Shown piece after piece: positions 8,772 to 16,862 of a DNA stretch of 64,000 nucleotides. The notes under the pieces were generated by a model. The model saw only the letters and a program-made list of their open reading frames with translations. It made no database searches and was not told where the DNA came from. The stretch is from Streptomyces noursei ATCC 11455 (GTDB lineage: Bacteria; Actinomycetota; Actinomycetes; Streptomycetales; Streptomycetaceae). The position numbers were made by a program, and so were the translations under genes. The stretch spans positions 2,790,001 through 2,854,000 of the forward strand of contig NZ_CP011533.1 of NCBI RefSeq assembly GCF_001704275.1. Direction: 5' to 3'. Each line of letters starts with the position of its first letter. Within the stretch, counting starts at the first letter, position 1.

Positions 8772-10474
8772 GACAGGCCCTCCGCCAGCGGCCCGAGGGC
8801 GAGCGCCGGGAAGTAGGTCAGACCGGTGATGATCAGGATCGTGCCGACGAGCAGCCCGGCGAAGAGCGGCTTTTCGGTACGGAGGGTGCCTGCGGTCTCG
8901 GGGATCGGCTGCTGTTCGGCGAGCGAGCCGGCGAGGGCGAGCACGAACACCATGGGGAGGAAGCGGCCGAGGAGCATGGCCAGGCCGATCGTGGTGTTGT
9001 ACCAGGGGGTGTTGGCGTTGAGTCCGGCGAATGCGGAGCCGTTGTTGTTGGCGCCGGAGGTGTAGGCGTAGAGGACTTCGGAGAAGCCGTGCGGGCCGGC
9101 GCCGACCGCCTTGGTGTTGAGCATGGAGCCGAGTGCGTCGGGCAGCACCATGGAGGCGGCGGCGAAGCCGAGTACGAGGGTCGGCGTGATGAGGATGTAG
9201 CAGGCGGCGAGTTTGATCTCGCGGGTGCCGATCTTCTTGCCGAGGTACTCGGGGGTGCGGCCGACCATGAGGCCGGCGATGAAGACGGCGATGACGGCCA
9301 TGACGAGCATGCCGTAGAGGCCGGAGCCGACGCCGCCGGGGGCGATTTCGCCGAGCATCATGCCGAGGAGTTGGATGCCGCCGCCGAATGCGGTGAAGGA
9401 GGAGTGGAAGGAGTCGACGGCTCCGGTCGACGTCAGGGTGGTGGACACCGAGAAGATCGCGGAGGCGCCGACGCCGAAGCGTGTTTCCTTGCCTTCCATG
9501 GCGGCGCCCGCGGCCTGGAGTGCCGGGCCTCCGTGGGCGAACTCGGTCCACATCATGAGCGCGACGAAGCCGAGCCAGATGACGCCCATGGTGGCGAGGA
9601 TCGCGTAGCCCTGCTTCACGTTCCCGACGAGCTTGCCGAAGGTGCGGGTGAGCGCGAAGGGGATGACGAGGATCAGGAAGATCTCGAAGAGGTTGGTGAA
9701 GGCGTTGGGGTTCTCGAACGGGTGGGCGGAGTTGGCGTTGAAGTAGCCGCCGCCGTTGGTGCCGAGTTCCTTGATGACTTCCTGGGAGGCGACGGCGCCG
9801 CCGTTGGTCTGTTGGGCGCCGCCCATGAACTGGCCGACTTCGTGGATGCCGGAGAAGTTCTGGATGGCGCCGCAGGCGACGAGGACGATCGCGCCGAGTA
9901 CGGCGATGGGGATGAGGACGCGGATGGTGCCGCGTACCAGGTCGGCCCAGAAGTTGCCGAGTTCGCCGGTGCGGGAGCGGGCGAAGCCGCGGACGAGGGC
10001 TACGGCGACGGCCATGCCGGTGGCGGCGGAGACGAAGTTCTGTACGGCGAGGCCGGCGGTCTGCACGACGTGGCCCATGGCCTGTTCACCGCTGTACGAC
10101 TGCCAGTTGGTGTTGGAGACGAACGACGCGGCGGTGTTGAAGGCCTGGTCGGGGCTGATGGCGGCGAATCCGAGGGAGAGCGGAAGGTGTCCCTGGAGTC
10201 GCTGGATGAGGTAGAGGAAGAGCACTCCGGCGAGGGAGAAGGCCAGGACGCCGCGGAGGTAGGCGGGCCAGCGCATCTGGGTGTCCGCGTTGGCGCCTAT
10301 GCAGCGGTAGATGACCTTTTCCACGCGCAGGTGGCGGGGGGAACTGTAGACGGCGGCCATGTAGTCGCCGAGGGGGCGGTACGCCAGGGCGAGCGCTGCG
10401 ATGAGCGCCGTGAGCTGGAGCACGCCCGCGAGAGCGGGGCTCATGTGGCCCGCTGCGTTGGCAGCTGTCGACAC
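8768..10474 (-). CDS. kdpA: KdpA, potassium channel-like translocating subunit
   Basis: K+-binding and translocating subunit of KdpFABC, 568 residues with about ten membrane segments. It belongs to the superfamily of K+ transporters, with four degenerate selectivity-filter loops; visible family signatures include [29 protein letters not shown] and [13 protein letters not shown]. The start is GTG 10474, because GGAGAGG, which lies inside the end of kdpF, is 7 bases upstream. The kdpF stop and this start are separated by a single base. An internal ATG at 10444 lacks a ribosome site. Overlap with kdpB is 4 bases. Confidence 0.96.
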   Translation of the reverse strand: MSTAANAAGHMSPALAGVLQLTALIAALALAYRPLGDYMAAVYSSPRHLRVEKVIYRCIGANADTQMRWPAYLRGVLAFSLAGVLFLYLIQRLQGHLPLSLGFAAISPDQAFNTAASFVSNTNWQSYSGEQAMGHVVQTAGLAVQNFVSAATGMAVAVALVRGFARSRTGELGNFWADLVRGTIRVLIPIAVLGAIVLVACGAIQNFSGIHEVGQFMGGAQQTNGGAVASQEVIKELGTNGGGYFNANSAHPFENPNAFTNLFEIFLILVIPFALTRTFGKLVGNVKQGYAILATMGVIWLGFVALMMWTEFAHGGPALQAAGAAMEGKETRFGVGASAIFSVSTTLTSTGAVDSFHSSFTAFGGGIQLLGMMLGEIAPGGVGSGLYGMLVMAVIAVFIAGLMVGRTPEYLGKKIGTREIKLAACYILITPTLVLGFAAASMVLPDALGSMLNTKAVGAGPHGFSEVLYAYTSGANNNGSAFAGLNANTPWYNTTIGLAMLLGRFLPMVFVLALAGSLAEQQPIPETAGTLRTEKPLFAGLLVGTILIITGLTYFPALALGPLAEGLS

Positions 10475-10475
10475 C

Positions 10476-10565
10476 TCAGAACCTCTCCGGGAAGACGAGA
10501 GCGAGGACCAGGTAACCGAGGAGGGCGACGGCCACGATGAGGCCGACGATGTTCTCGATGGTCAC
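10476..10565 (-). CDS. kdpF: KdpF, single-span accessory subunit of the Kdp pump
   Basis: A 29-residue, single-helix membrane peptide ([19 protein letters not shown], ending LVFPERF) that stabilises the KdpFABC complex. Its length, position immediately before kdpA and Pro-Glu-Arg-Phe-like C-terminus fit KdpF. The GTG start overlaps the stop of the preceding small ORF as GTGA, and its last codons carry the kdpA ribosome site. The whole operon is therefore translationally chained. Confidence 0.9.
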   Translation of the reverse strand: MTIENIVGLIVAVALLGYLVLALVFPERF

Positions 10566-10645
10566 AGCTTCGTCACCCCCTTGGCGACGAGAGCCACCAC
10601 TGCGAAGACCGCGAGGGTGGCGACGACGAAGGCCACGTCGGCCAT
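10562..10645 (-). CDS. 27-residue membrane peptide heading the kdp operon
   Basis: The minus-strand ATG at 10645 opens a 27-codon frame beginning MADVAFVVATLAVFAVVALV and ending AKGVTKL. It is a single hydrophobic helix with a positively charged C-terminal tail. Its stop overlaps the kdpF start as GTGA, so it is the first cistron of the operon. AGGAG lies about 7 bases before the ATG. I recall similar tiny ORFs before kdpF in streptomycetes but know of no assigned function. It could be an extra Kdp subunit, a regulator, or a leader that sets kdpF translation. Confidence 0.75.
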   Translation of the reverse strand: MADVAFVVATLAVFAVVALVAKGVTKL

Positions 10646-10715
10646 CGTGTGCTCCTAGATGGGCAGACGGAATGGGACCCCTAGAGCAAAGCGTCGTTCT
10701 TGCGCCACTTGAACG

Positions 10716-10767
10716 CCGTTGACGCCTCCCTTACGGCCATTAGCGTTCCGTTGACGGTTTTCTTACG
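10716..10767 (-). promoter_or_regulatory. tandem direct repeats upstream of kdp operon, candidate KdpE operator
   Basis: On the minus strand the pattern CGTAAG-N5-CGTCAACGG occurs twice, at 10767-10748 and 10735-10716, exactly 32 bp apart (three helical turns). Tandem direct repeats upstream of the regulated operon are typical of OmpR/KdpE-family binding. They lie 70-120 bp before the first small ORF. The repeat is seen directly; KdpE binding is inferred. Confidence 0.55.
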
Positions 10768-10794
10768 CCTCCCGATCTGACCTGCACAAACGTC

Positions 10795-10830
10795 AAGGGG
10801 TCGTACTCCCGCACGGGAGTACGACCCCTT
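10795..10830 (-). terminator. terminator of the DUF3710 operon
   Basis: A perfect 16-bp inverted repeat (AAGGGGTCGTACTCCC and its complement) around the loop GCAC. It lies 61 bp beyond the stop of the DUF3710 gene and insulates the kdp promoter region. Confidence 0.85.
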
Positions 10831-10890
10831 GTAACCGTCGTGATTGAGCCGCCGCGGCGCTGTTATCGCGCCGTGCTTCTCAGCGGTGGG

Positions 10891-11649
10891 TCAGCGGATC
10901 TCGGTGATCTCCGGTCCGCGTTCCAGGCGCTCCACGCCGCCGCCGAAGCGCGACCCTTCGGCCTGTTCCTGCTGAACGCCGTCCGGCACCATCTGGGCGT
11001 CGTCGGGCAGCTTGAGGACGATCGGGTCGCGGGGCGCCATCGGGCCCTCGCCGCGGACGATGACGGTGTCCCGGAAGATGTGCTCCAGTACACCGGCCGC
11101 CTGCGGCTGCACCGCGCCCTGTCCGGAGATCACGCCGCGCAGGAACCAGCGCGGGCCGTCGACGCCGACGAAGCGCACCACCTGGACGCCGTTGGTGCCG
11201 TCCGGCAACTGCACCGGGACCTGGGCGCGCAGCTCCCAGCCCAGCGGGCCCTCGACCTCGTCGATGACGCCGCCCTGCTGGGTGATGCCCCCGGCGATCT
11301 CCTCGCGGACCTCGCCCCAGATGCCCTCGTTCTTGGGGGCGGCGAACGCCTGGAGCTGCACGGCGCTGTCCTGGAGGACGACCGTGGCGGCCACGATCGC
11401 GTCGCCGGCGACCTCGACCCGCAGTTCCATGCCCTCGACGCCGGGCACGTAGAGGCCGCCGAGGTCGACCCGGCCCTCGCCGGGCTCCTTGACCTCCGAC
11501 ACGTCCCAGGGACCGTCGGGGCGCGGCGCGGGCGGGAGATTGAGCCGCGCGTGCGTCGCGTCGCCCTCGCCGGTCTCGACCTCGTCGGTGAGCACCGTGT
11601 CCTCGGCCGGCTCTACCTGAGCCTCGTTCTTCTTGCGACGTCCGAACAC
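10891..11649 (-). CDS. DUF3710 family protein
   Basis: Cytoplasmic, 252 residues, typical actinobacterial DUF3710 protein. The basic N-terminus (FGRRKK) is followed by an acidic linker and then the conserved domain (PDGPWDVSEV, LQAFAAPKNEGIWGEVREEI, RFVGVDGPRWFLRGV, PMAPRDPIVLKLP). The function is unknown. GTG 11649 gives VFGRRKK, the usual beginning, with GGAAGGA 7 bases upstream; a GTG at 11673 would add eight residues. It follows dut by one base, so both are co-transcribed. The same pairing exists in mycobacteria (Rv2696c next to dut Rv2697c, from memory), which suggests a conserved functional link with dUTPase. Confidence 0.9.
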   Translation of the reverse strand: MFGRRKKNEAQVEPAEDTVLTDEVETGEGDATHARLNLPPAPRPDGPWDVSEVKEPGEGRVDLGGLYVPGVEGMELRVEVAGDAIVAATVVLQDSAVQLQAFAAPKNEGIWGEVREEIAGGITQQGGVIDEVEGPLGWELRAQVPVQLPDGTNGVQVVRFVGVDGPRWFLRGVISGQGAVQPQAAGVLEHIFRDTVIVRGEGPMAPRDPIVLKLPDDAQMVPDGVQQEQAEGSRFGGGVERLERGPEITEIR

Positions 11650-11650
11650 G

Positions 11651-12172
11651 TCACTGTCCTTCCCGGTCGCCACCGACCGATGCGAATTCGTTCCCGCCCG
11701 TGGGGCCGTCCACCGCCGCGTGACCGCCGGTGGACCCGAATCCCCCCTCGGCCCGCGCCGAGCCGGGAAGTTCCGCCACCTCGTGGAAGCGCACCTTCTC
11801 GACCTGCTGGACGACCAATTGGGCGATCCGGTCGTACTTCTCGAACCGCACGCTCTCGCGCGGGTCCAGATTGACCACGATCACCTTGATCTCTCCACGG
11901 TACCCGGCATCGACCGTCCCGGGGGCATTCACCAGCGCCAGTCCGCAGCGGGCCGCGAGTCCGGACCGTGGGTGGACGAACGCGGCGTAGCCGTCGGGCA
12001 GGGCGATCGACACCCCGGTGGGGAGGACGGTGCGCTCCCCCGGTGCCAGTTCGGCGGCCTCGGTGGTGACGAGGTCGACTCCGGCGTCTCCTGGGTGTGC
12101 GTAGGACGGAACGGGAACGTCCGGGTCCAGGCGGCGCAGGAGCACGTCCACTGGATTCCGTAGCTGACTCAC
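11651..12172 (-). CDS. dut: deoxyuridine 5'-triphosphate nucleotidohydrolase (dUTPase)
   Basis: Trimeric dUTPase hydrolysing dUTP to dUMP and pyrophosphate, which keeps uracil out of DNA and supplies dTMP synthesis. It has 173 residues. All five motifs are visible: HPGDAGVDL (I), VHPRSGLAARCG (II/III start), NAPGTVDAGYRGEIKV (III), a motif IV region DRIAQLVVQ, and the C-terminal P-loop-like RAEGGFGSTGGH (V). The GTG start overlaps the stop of the upstream thioesterase as GTGA. It sits in an operon thioesterase-dut-DUF3710 ending at the hairpin at 10795-10830. Confidence 0.97.
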   Translation of the reverse strand: MSQLRNPVDVLLRRLDPDVPVPSYAHPGDAGVDLVTTEAAELAPGERTVLPTGVSIALPDGYAAFVHPRSGLAARCGLALVNAPGTVDAGYRGEIKVIVVNLDPRESVRFEKYDRIAQLVVQQVEKVRFHEVAELPGSARAEGGFGSTGGHAAVDGPTGGNEFASVGGDREGQ

Positions 12173-12762
12173 GGGTTCACCTCGAAGGCACGCGCGCGCT
12201 TGACCTGGTCCGGGTCGGCCATGGCCGCCTGGATCTCCTCGGTCCTTCCGTTGTCGATGAAGTGGTCGACCTTGACTTCGACGAAGACCGCCTGGGCGCG
12301 TACCGCGACCGGGCCGTCGGGGGCGCCTATCCGGCCCACCGCCGTCGAATAGATCTTCCGGCCGTGTCGGGCGGTGACCCGCGCGTCGAGGTGCAGCACC
12401 GTGCCCAGCGGGACGGGCGCGAGGAAGTCGGTCTCCAGCCGTCCGGTCACCGCGATCACCCGCAGCAGCCAGTTCAGGGAGCCGAGGGTCTCGTCCAGCG
12501 CGGTGGCCAGTACGCCGCCGTGTGCCAGGCCGGGCGCGCCCTGGTGGGCCTCCTTGACGGTGAATTCGGCGGTGATGCTCACGCCGTCGCCGGCCCGGGC
12601 CTCCAGGTGCAGCCCGTGGGGCTGTCCCGTGCCGCAGCCGAAGCACCGGTCGTAGTGCGCGCCGAGCGGTTCTCCGGGGGCCGGCGCGTCCGGGTGCCGG
12701 ACCGGGGGCGTGGCGCCCTCGGGTGGCGTCAGCCGCGTCCTGGGTTGGTCAGTTCCACTCAC
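12169..12762 (-). CDS. PaaI-like hotdog-fold thioesterase
   Basis: Probable acyl-CoA thioesterase of the PaaI/YigI hotdog family, 197 residues. The hotdog core runs through ITAEFTVKEAHQGAPGLAHGG (HGGV-type active-site helix LAHGGVLATALDE), then TGRLETDFLAPVPLGT and VFVEVKVDHF. Before it is CFGCGTGQPHGLHL, a Cys-X2-Cys segment common in actinobacterial members. GTG 12762 is chosen for its position just upstream of the conserved region; an upstream extension in frame has low-complexity sequence. It is translationally coupled to dut (4-base overlap). The substrate is unknown. Confidence 0.85.
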   Translation of the reverse strand: MSGTDQPRTRLTPPEGATPPVRHPDAPAPGEPLGAHYDRCFGCGTGQPHGLHLEARAGDGVSITAEFTVKEAHQGAPGLAHGGVLATALDETLGSLNWLLRVIAVTGRLETDFLAPVPLGTVLHLDARVTARHGRKIYSTAVGRIGAPDGPVAVRAQAVFVEVKVDHFIDNGRTEEIQAAMADPDQVKRARAFEVNP

Positions 12763-12820
12763 GAGTGCAGACCCTACCCGCGCGGATAAGGGGTGAGTGC
12801 CGCCGTGCCAAGCTGGGGGC

Positions 12821-13264
12821 ATGCAGTCGTACGAAGAACGTCTCACCGCGCCCCGTTCCTGGTGGGTGATCGCCGCCCTCGTCGGCGTCGCCTGTGCCCT
12901 GATGTTGCTCCCGTTGGGGACGCTCCCGATGCTCGGCGGGCTGATCGGCGGAGCGGCGCTGTCGGCGGTGGCGGTGAGCTCGTACGGCTCGGTGCGGATC
13001 CGGGTGGTGGGCGGCGCGCTGATCGCGGGGGACGCGAAGATCCCGGTGTCGGCGCTCGGCGAGGCGGAGGCGCTGGACGCGGCGGAGGCGCTGGCGTGGC
13101 GCACGTACAAGGCCGATGCGCGGGCCTTCATGGTGCTGCGGAGCTATGTGCCGACGGCGGTGCGGGTCGAGATCACCGATCCCGAGGATCCGACGCCGTA
13201 CGCCTATGTGTCGACGCGGGAGCCGGAGCGGCTGGTGGCGGCGCTGGCGTCGGCGCGCGGCTGA
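12821..13264 (+). CDS. DUF3093 family membrane protein
   Basis: A 147-residue protein with two closely spaced N-terminal membrane helices (about 14-50, from SWWVIAALVGVACALML through LGGLIGGAALSAVAV) and a soluble C-terminal part with the family motifs RTYKADARAFMVLRSY and YAYVSTREPERL. The function is unknown. It is conserved opposite dut in many actinobacteria (Rv2698 in M. tuberculosis, from memory). It is divergent from the thioesterase, and its 3' end overlaps the convergent gene by 61 bp. Confidence 0.88.
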   Translation: MQSYEERLTAPRSWWVIAALVGVACALMLLPLGTLPMLGGLIGGAALSAVAVSSYGSVRIRVVGGALIAGDAKIPVSALGEAEALDAAEALAWRTYKADARAFMVLRSYVPTAVRVEITDPEDPTPYAYVSTREPERLVAALASARG

Positions 13265-14073
13265 TCGCCCGGGGCGTCGGGGAGGGCGTCCCAGGGGATC
13301 TGGTGGCGGCGGAGGTCCGCGCGGATCGTGTGGGCGAGTTTCCTGGTGTCGCGGCGGTTGAGGAACGCGCCGACCGCGGCGCCGACCAGGAACGGCGTGA
13401 GGTTGGGCAGGTTGCGCAGCGTCCGCTTCATGATCTGCTGGCGGAGTTCGCGTCGCATCTGTCCGCCAAGCGCGACGTTGAGTGACGCGGGTGTGGCGAT
13501 GTCGATGCCGCGTTCCTGGGTCCAGGACGTGAGGTAGGCGGTGGCGCGCTGGGTGAGGTTCCCCGCGGGGCGCAGGCCGTAGACCTCGTGGAGTTCGGCG
13601 ATCAGTTTGATCTCGACCGCGGCGATGCCGGCGACCTCGGCGGCGAGTTCGGCGGGCATGGCGGGCGGTACGGGCAGCATGGCGGCCGCACCGACGCCCG
13701 CGCCGACGGTGGCGGTGCCCGCGCAGGCGCCCGCCACCAGCTTGTCGGCGAGTTCCTCGGGGGTCAGGCCGGGGAACTGTTCCCGCAGGGCGGCGAGGTC
13801 GCGTACCGGGATCCTGGGGGCGGTGGCGATGATCCGGTCGGCGATCACGCCGAGCGCCGACCGTACGCCGTCGCGACCCCTCCTGGCGCCCCGCACGGCT
13901 CTGCCCGCGAGCGAGGCCGGTCGGCCCCGCCGCTTGAGTTCACGGGTGGTCCGTTCCTCGGGCAGGGCGGTCGGGTCGGCGGGCACGGGCGCGGTTTCCT
14001 CGCGTGATCGTGCGCCGGCCGCCGGACCGTTGCCGCCCTTGCGGCCCCTACGGAACGGGTTTACGCCCGGCAC
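13204..14073 (-). CDS. conserved hypothetical protein, possibly membrane-associated
   Basis: 289 residues, not assigned to a family by me. The N-terminus is basic and disordered (FRRGRKGG, then Arg-rich stretches). The middle has a Gly/Ala/Pro-rich hydrophobic segment (CAGTATVGAGVGAAAMLPVP) followed by an amphipathic helix with ELAAEVAGIAAVEIKLIAEL and HEVYGLRPAG. Late segments are RNLPNLTPFLVGAAVGAFLNRR. This layout recalls proteins that sit on membranes, but I cannot name one. GTG 14073 is the longest start and has no strong ribosome site, so the start is uncertain. Its 3' end overlaps DUF3093 convergently. Confidence 0.75.
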   Translation of the reverse strand: MPGVNPFRRGRKGGNGPAAGARSREETAPVPADPTALPEERTTRELKRRGRPASLAGRAVRGARRGRDGVRSALGVIADRIIATAPRIPVRDLAALREQFPGLTPEELADKLVAGACAGTATVGAGVGAAAMLPVPPAMPAELAAEVAGIAAVEIKLIAELHEVYGLRPAGNLTQRATAYLTSWTQERGIDIATPASLNVALGGQMRRELRQQIMKRTLRNLPNLTPFLVGAAVGAFLNRRDTRKLAHTIRADLRRHQIPWDALPDAPGDQPRADASAATSRSGSRVDT

Positions 14074-14087
14074 GGCGTAGGCCGCGA

Positions 14088-14390
14088 TCAGGCCGCGCAG
14101 TCGCGGCAGATCGGGTTGCCGTTCTTGTCCTCCGCAGCCAGCTGGCTGCGGTGGTGGACCAGGAAGCAGCTCATGCAGGTGAACTCGTCCTGCTGCTTGG
14201 GCAGCACGCGGACCGCGAGTTCCTCGTTGGACAGGTCGGCGCCGGGGAGTTCCAGGCCCTCGGCCTGCTCGAACTCGTCGACGTCGACGGCCGAGGCGGA
14301 CTTGTCGTTCCGCCGCGACTTCAGTTCTTCGATGCTGTCCTCGTTGAGGTCGTCATCGGTCTTGCGTGGAGTGTCGTAATCCGTAGCCAT
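14088..14390 (-). CDS. DUF4193 family zinc-ribbon-like protein
   Basis: A 100-residue acidic cytoplasmic protein. The N-terminus MATDYDTPRKTDDDLNEDSI is typical of DUF4193, and the C-terminus holds two CXXC pairs (CMSC, CRDC) separated by 25 residues, likely binding zinc. The function is unknown; it is strongly conserved across actinobacteria (Rv2699c next to Rv2698 and dut, from memory). GGGGGAGAG lies just upstream of the ATG. It lies 14 bp upstream of the preceding unknown gene and may be co-transcribed with it. Confidence 0.92.
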   Translation of the reverse strand: MATDYDTPRKTDDDLNEDSIEELKSRRNDKSASAVDVDEFEQAEGLELPGADLSNEELAVRVLPKQQDEFTCMSCFLVHHRSQLAAEDKNGNPICRDCAA

Positions 14391-14933
14391 TGTCGCTCTC
14401 CCCCTCTGGGTGTCTGCGGTGTCTCAGCGCTCGTAACGCGTGAGAGGCCGGACTTGTGCCCGACCTGAGGCGGAGATTTTGCCTCACATCAAGGTCTGTT
14501 ACTCAATCGACACCCAACCGCACCCCTGAAGAGGTGATCGGTTTGGATGGCGATCAGGACCGTACACGGTCCGAATGTCGCACCTCGCGCAGCCCATCAC
14601 GTGTACTTCCCGTGATCAGGGCCTTGGGAAACCCGGATTTTCCCGGCTTTCCACCAGGCAATTCGATCACGGAGGGTAGATGGCCGGAAAGGGGCCTCTG
14701 TGAGGGATCACACACGCTGAAGGCGGCAGGCGGACCCGCCGAATTCCGCGCAAAGCGAACTCGGCGAAGGATCCCCAAAGACCCCCCGCCTCGTCAAACC
14801 GGAAAGTCGAACGAGGCCGGGTGGAATCGGGGTGTACGGCCGCCGGACGGGCGACCGTACCACCGGATAGCCGGAAGTTCCCGGCGCGGCGCACGATCCG
14901 TCCAGCGGCCGCACAGGGGCCTTGTCGTCCGTC
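14391..14933. other. 543-bp gap between cutS and the DUF4193 gene
   Basis: Noticeably less GC-rich than its surroundings and without a convincing gene on either strand. The DUF4193 promoter must lie at the left. An inverted repeat TGAGGC-N9-GCCTCA at 14466-14486 sits about 75 bp before DUF4193 and could be an operator. GATCACG/CGTGATC-like words recur between 14590 and 14720. I could not recognise a structured RNA. Confidence 0.5.
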
Positions 14934-16202
14934 TCAGAGCGGGAGGACGACGCGCATGTCGAGTCCGCCGCCTTCGCGGGGTTCGGCGGTGATGGTGCCG
15001 TCGTGGGCGCGGACCACGGACCGGACGATGGACAGGCCAAGGCCCACGCCCTTGTCGCTGCCGGTCCGCTCCGTACGCAGCCGCCGGAACGGCTCGAAGA
15101 GGTTCTCCACCTCGTACGCCGGCACCACCGGCCCCGTATTGGAGACCACCAGCACCGCGCACCCCGGCTGCGGCTCCGTGGTCACCTCCACCCAACCGCC
15201 CTCGGGCACGTTGTACCGCACCGCGTTCTGCACCAGATTCAACGCGATCCGCTCCAGCAGCACCCCGTTGCCCTGCACGAACACCTGCTGCCGCACCACG
15301 CGCAGCTGCACCCCCTTGGCCTGCGCCTCCTCACGCGTCTGATCCACCGCCTGCGAGGCCACCTCCGACAGATCCACCGGACGCTTGTCCACGATCTTGT
15401 TCTCACTACGCGCCAGCAGCAGCAACCCCTCCACCAACTGCTCACTGCGCTCATTCGTCGCCAACAGCGTCTTCCCCAGCTGCTGCACCTCCGGCGACGC
15501 CTGCGGATCCGCCAGCTGCACCTCCAACAACGTCCGATTGATCGCCAACGGCGTCCGCAACTCATGCGACGCGTTCGACACGAACCGCCGCTGCGACTCA
15601 AACGCCCGGTCCAACCGGTCCAACATCTCGTCGAAGGTGTCCGCCAACTCCTTCAGCTCGTCATCCGGACCACCCAACTCGATCCGCCGATGCAGATCCG
15701 ACCCCGCCACCCGCTGCGCGGTCCGCGTGATCCGCCCCAACGGCGACAACACCCGCCCCGCCATCGCATAACCGAACGCGAACGCCACGATCGTCAACCC
15801 CAACAACGCCAGCAACGAACGGTTGAGGAGGTTGTTCAGGGCGACCGCCCGCTGGTGCATCAGGCAGTTGTTGACGGCCTCCTGGAGCAGCGCCCCGGAG
15901 GTCTCCGTGGGCAGGTCGCAGATGTCGCTGGTGGACTGGAACTTCCCGCCGAGGATCTTCAGCGGCAGCGCGCTGCCGTCGTGCAGGGCGGCTGCGGCGA
16001 GCATGTAGATGATCGTGAGCAGCACGATTCCGGCCATCAGGAACATGCCGCCGTACAGCAGCGTGAGCCGTATCCGGATGGTGGGCCGCAGCCAGGGGAA
16101 AGGCCGGACGTTGACCGGTTTTGGGTCCCAAGCTGGCTTGGGGGGCACCGGTGGCGGTGGCGGTGCCGACTTGGAGCTGGAGAACGAGGGCAGGGAAGGC
16201 AT
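14934..16202 (-). CDS. cutS: CutS, membrane sensor histidine kinase
   Basis: Sensor kinase of the CutRS two-component system, 422 residues. A Pro-rich cytoplasmic N-terminus is followed by helix 1 (about 44-70), a short extracytoplasmic loop with Cys95 and Cys113, helix 2 (about 128-150), a HAMP domain, HisKA with His213 in SHELRTPLA, and a HATPase (NLVQNAVRYN, GVGLGLSIVRS). The paired extracellular cysteines could report on redox state or disulfide formation, consistent with literature linking CutRS to secretion stress. It is 6 bp downstream of cutR. Identification rests on kinase type, the partner and the genomic position near dut and hrdB, as in S. coelicolor from memory. Confidence 0.88.
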   Translation of the reverse strand: MPSLPSFSSSKSAPPPPPVPPKPAWDPKPVNVRPFPWLRPTIRIRLTLLYGGMFLMAGIVLLTIIYMLAAAALHDGSALPLKILGGKFQSTSDICDLPTETSGALLQEAVNNCLMHQRAVALNNLLNRSLLALLGLTIVAFAFGYAMAGRVLSPLGRITRTAQRVAGSDLHRRIELGGPDDELKELADTFDEMLDRLDRAFESQRRFVSNASHELRTPLAINRTLLEVQLADPQASPEVQQLGKTLLATNERSEQLVEGLLLLARSENKIVDKRPVDLSEVASQAVDQTREEAQAKGVQLRVVRQQVFVQGNGVLLERIALNLVQNAVRYNVPEGGWVEVTTEPQPGCAVLVVSNTGPVVPAYEVENLFEPFRRLRTERTGSDKGVGLGLSIVRSVVRAHDGTITAEPREGGGLDMRVVLPL

Positions 16203-16208
16203 CGCCGG

Positions 16209-16862
16209 TCAGATCCGGTATCCCGAGCCGGGGACGGTGACGATCACCGCGGGCTCGCCGAGCTTGCGGCGCAGCGTCATGACCGTGACCCGGACGACGT
16301 TGGTGAACGGGTCGGTGTTCTCGTCCCACGCCTTCTCCAGGAGCTGCTCGGCCGAGACGACCGTGCCCTCGCTGCGCATGAGGACTTCCAGGACCGCGAA
16401 CTCCTTGGGGGCGAGCTGGACCTCCCGGCCGTCGCGGAAGACCTCGCGGCGGTTGGGGTCGAGCTTGATCCCGGCGCGCTCCAGGACCGGCGGCAGGGCG
16501 ACCGTGGTGCGGCGGCCGAGGGCGCGGACCCGGGCGGTCAGCTCGGTGAACGCGAACGGCTTGGGGAGGTAGTCGTCGGCGCCGATCTCCAGGCCCTCGA
16601 CGCGGTCGCTGACGTCGCCGGAGGCGGTGAGCATCAGGACGCGGGTGGGCATGCCCAGCTCGACGAGCTTGCGGCAGACGTCGTCGCCGTGGACGAGCGG
16701 GAGGTCGCGGTCGAGGACGACGACGTCGTAGTCGTTGACCGCGATCCGCTCCAGCGCGGCGGCGCCGTCGTAGACCACGTCGACGGCCATGGCCTCCCGG
16801 CGTAGTCCGGTGGCCACAGCATCGGCGAGCAGCTGCTCGTCCTCGACGACGAGAACACGCAC
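16209..16862 (-). CDS. cutR: CutR, OmpR-family response regulator
   Basis: 217-residue DNA-binding response regulator. The receiver has the acidic residues Glu7-Asp8, the phospho-acceptor Asp51 in VVLDRDLPL, and Lys in PKPFAF. The winged helix carries LAPKEFAVLEVLMR and VTVMTLRRKLGEP. GTG 16862 (VRVLVVEDE) is preferred over a longer open frame because AAGGAAGGA lies 7 bases upstream and it begins directly at the receiver. It is paired with cutS in a two-gene operon. Confidence 0.9.
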   Translation of the reverse strand: MRVLVVEDEQLLADAVATGLRREAMAVDVVYDGAAALERIAVNDYDVVVLDRDLPLVHGDDVCRKLVELGMPTRVLMLTASGDVSDRVEGLEIGADDYLPKPFAFTELTARVRALGRRTTVALPPVLERAGIKLDPNRREVFRDGREVQLAPKEFAVLEVLMRSEGTVVSAEQLLEKAWDENTDPFTNVVRVTVMTLRRKLGEPAVIVTVPGSGYRI

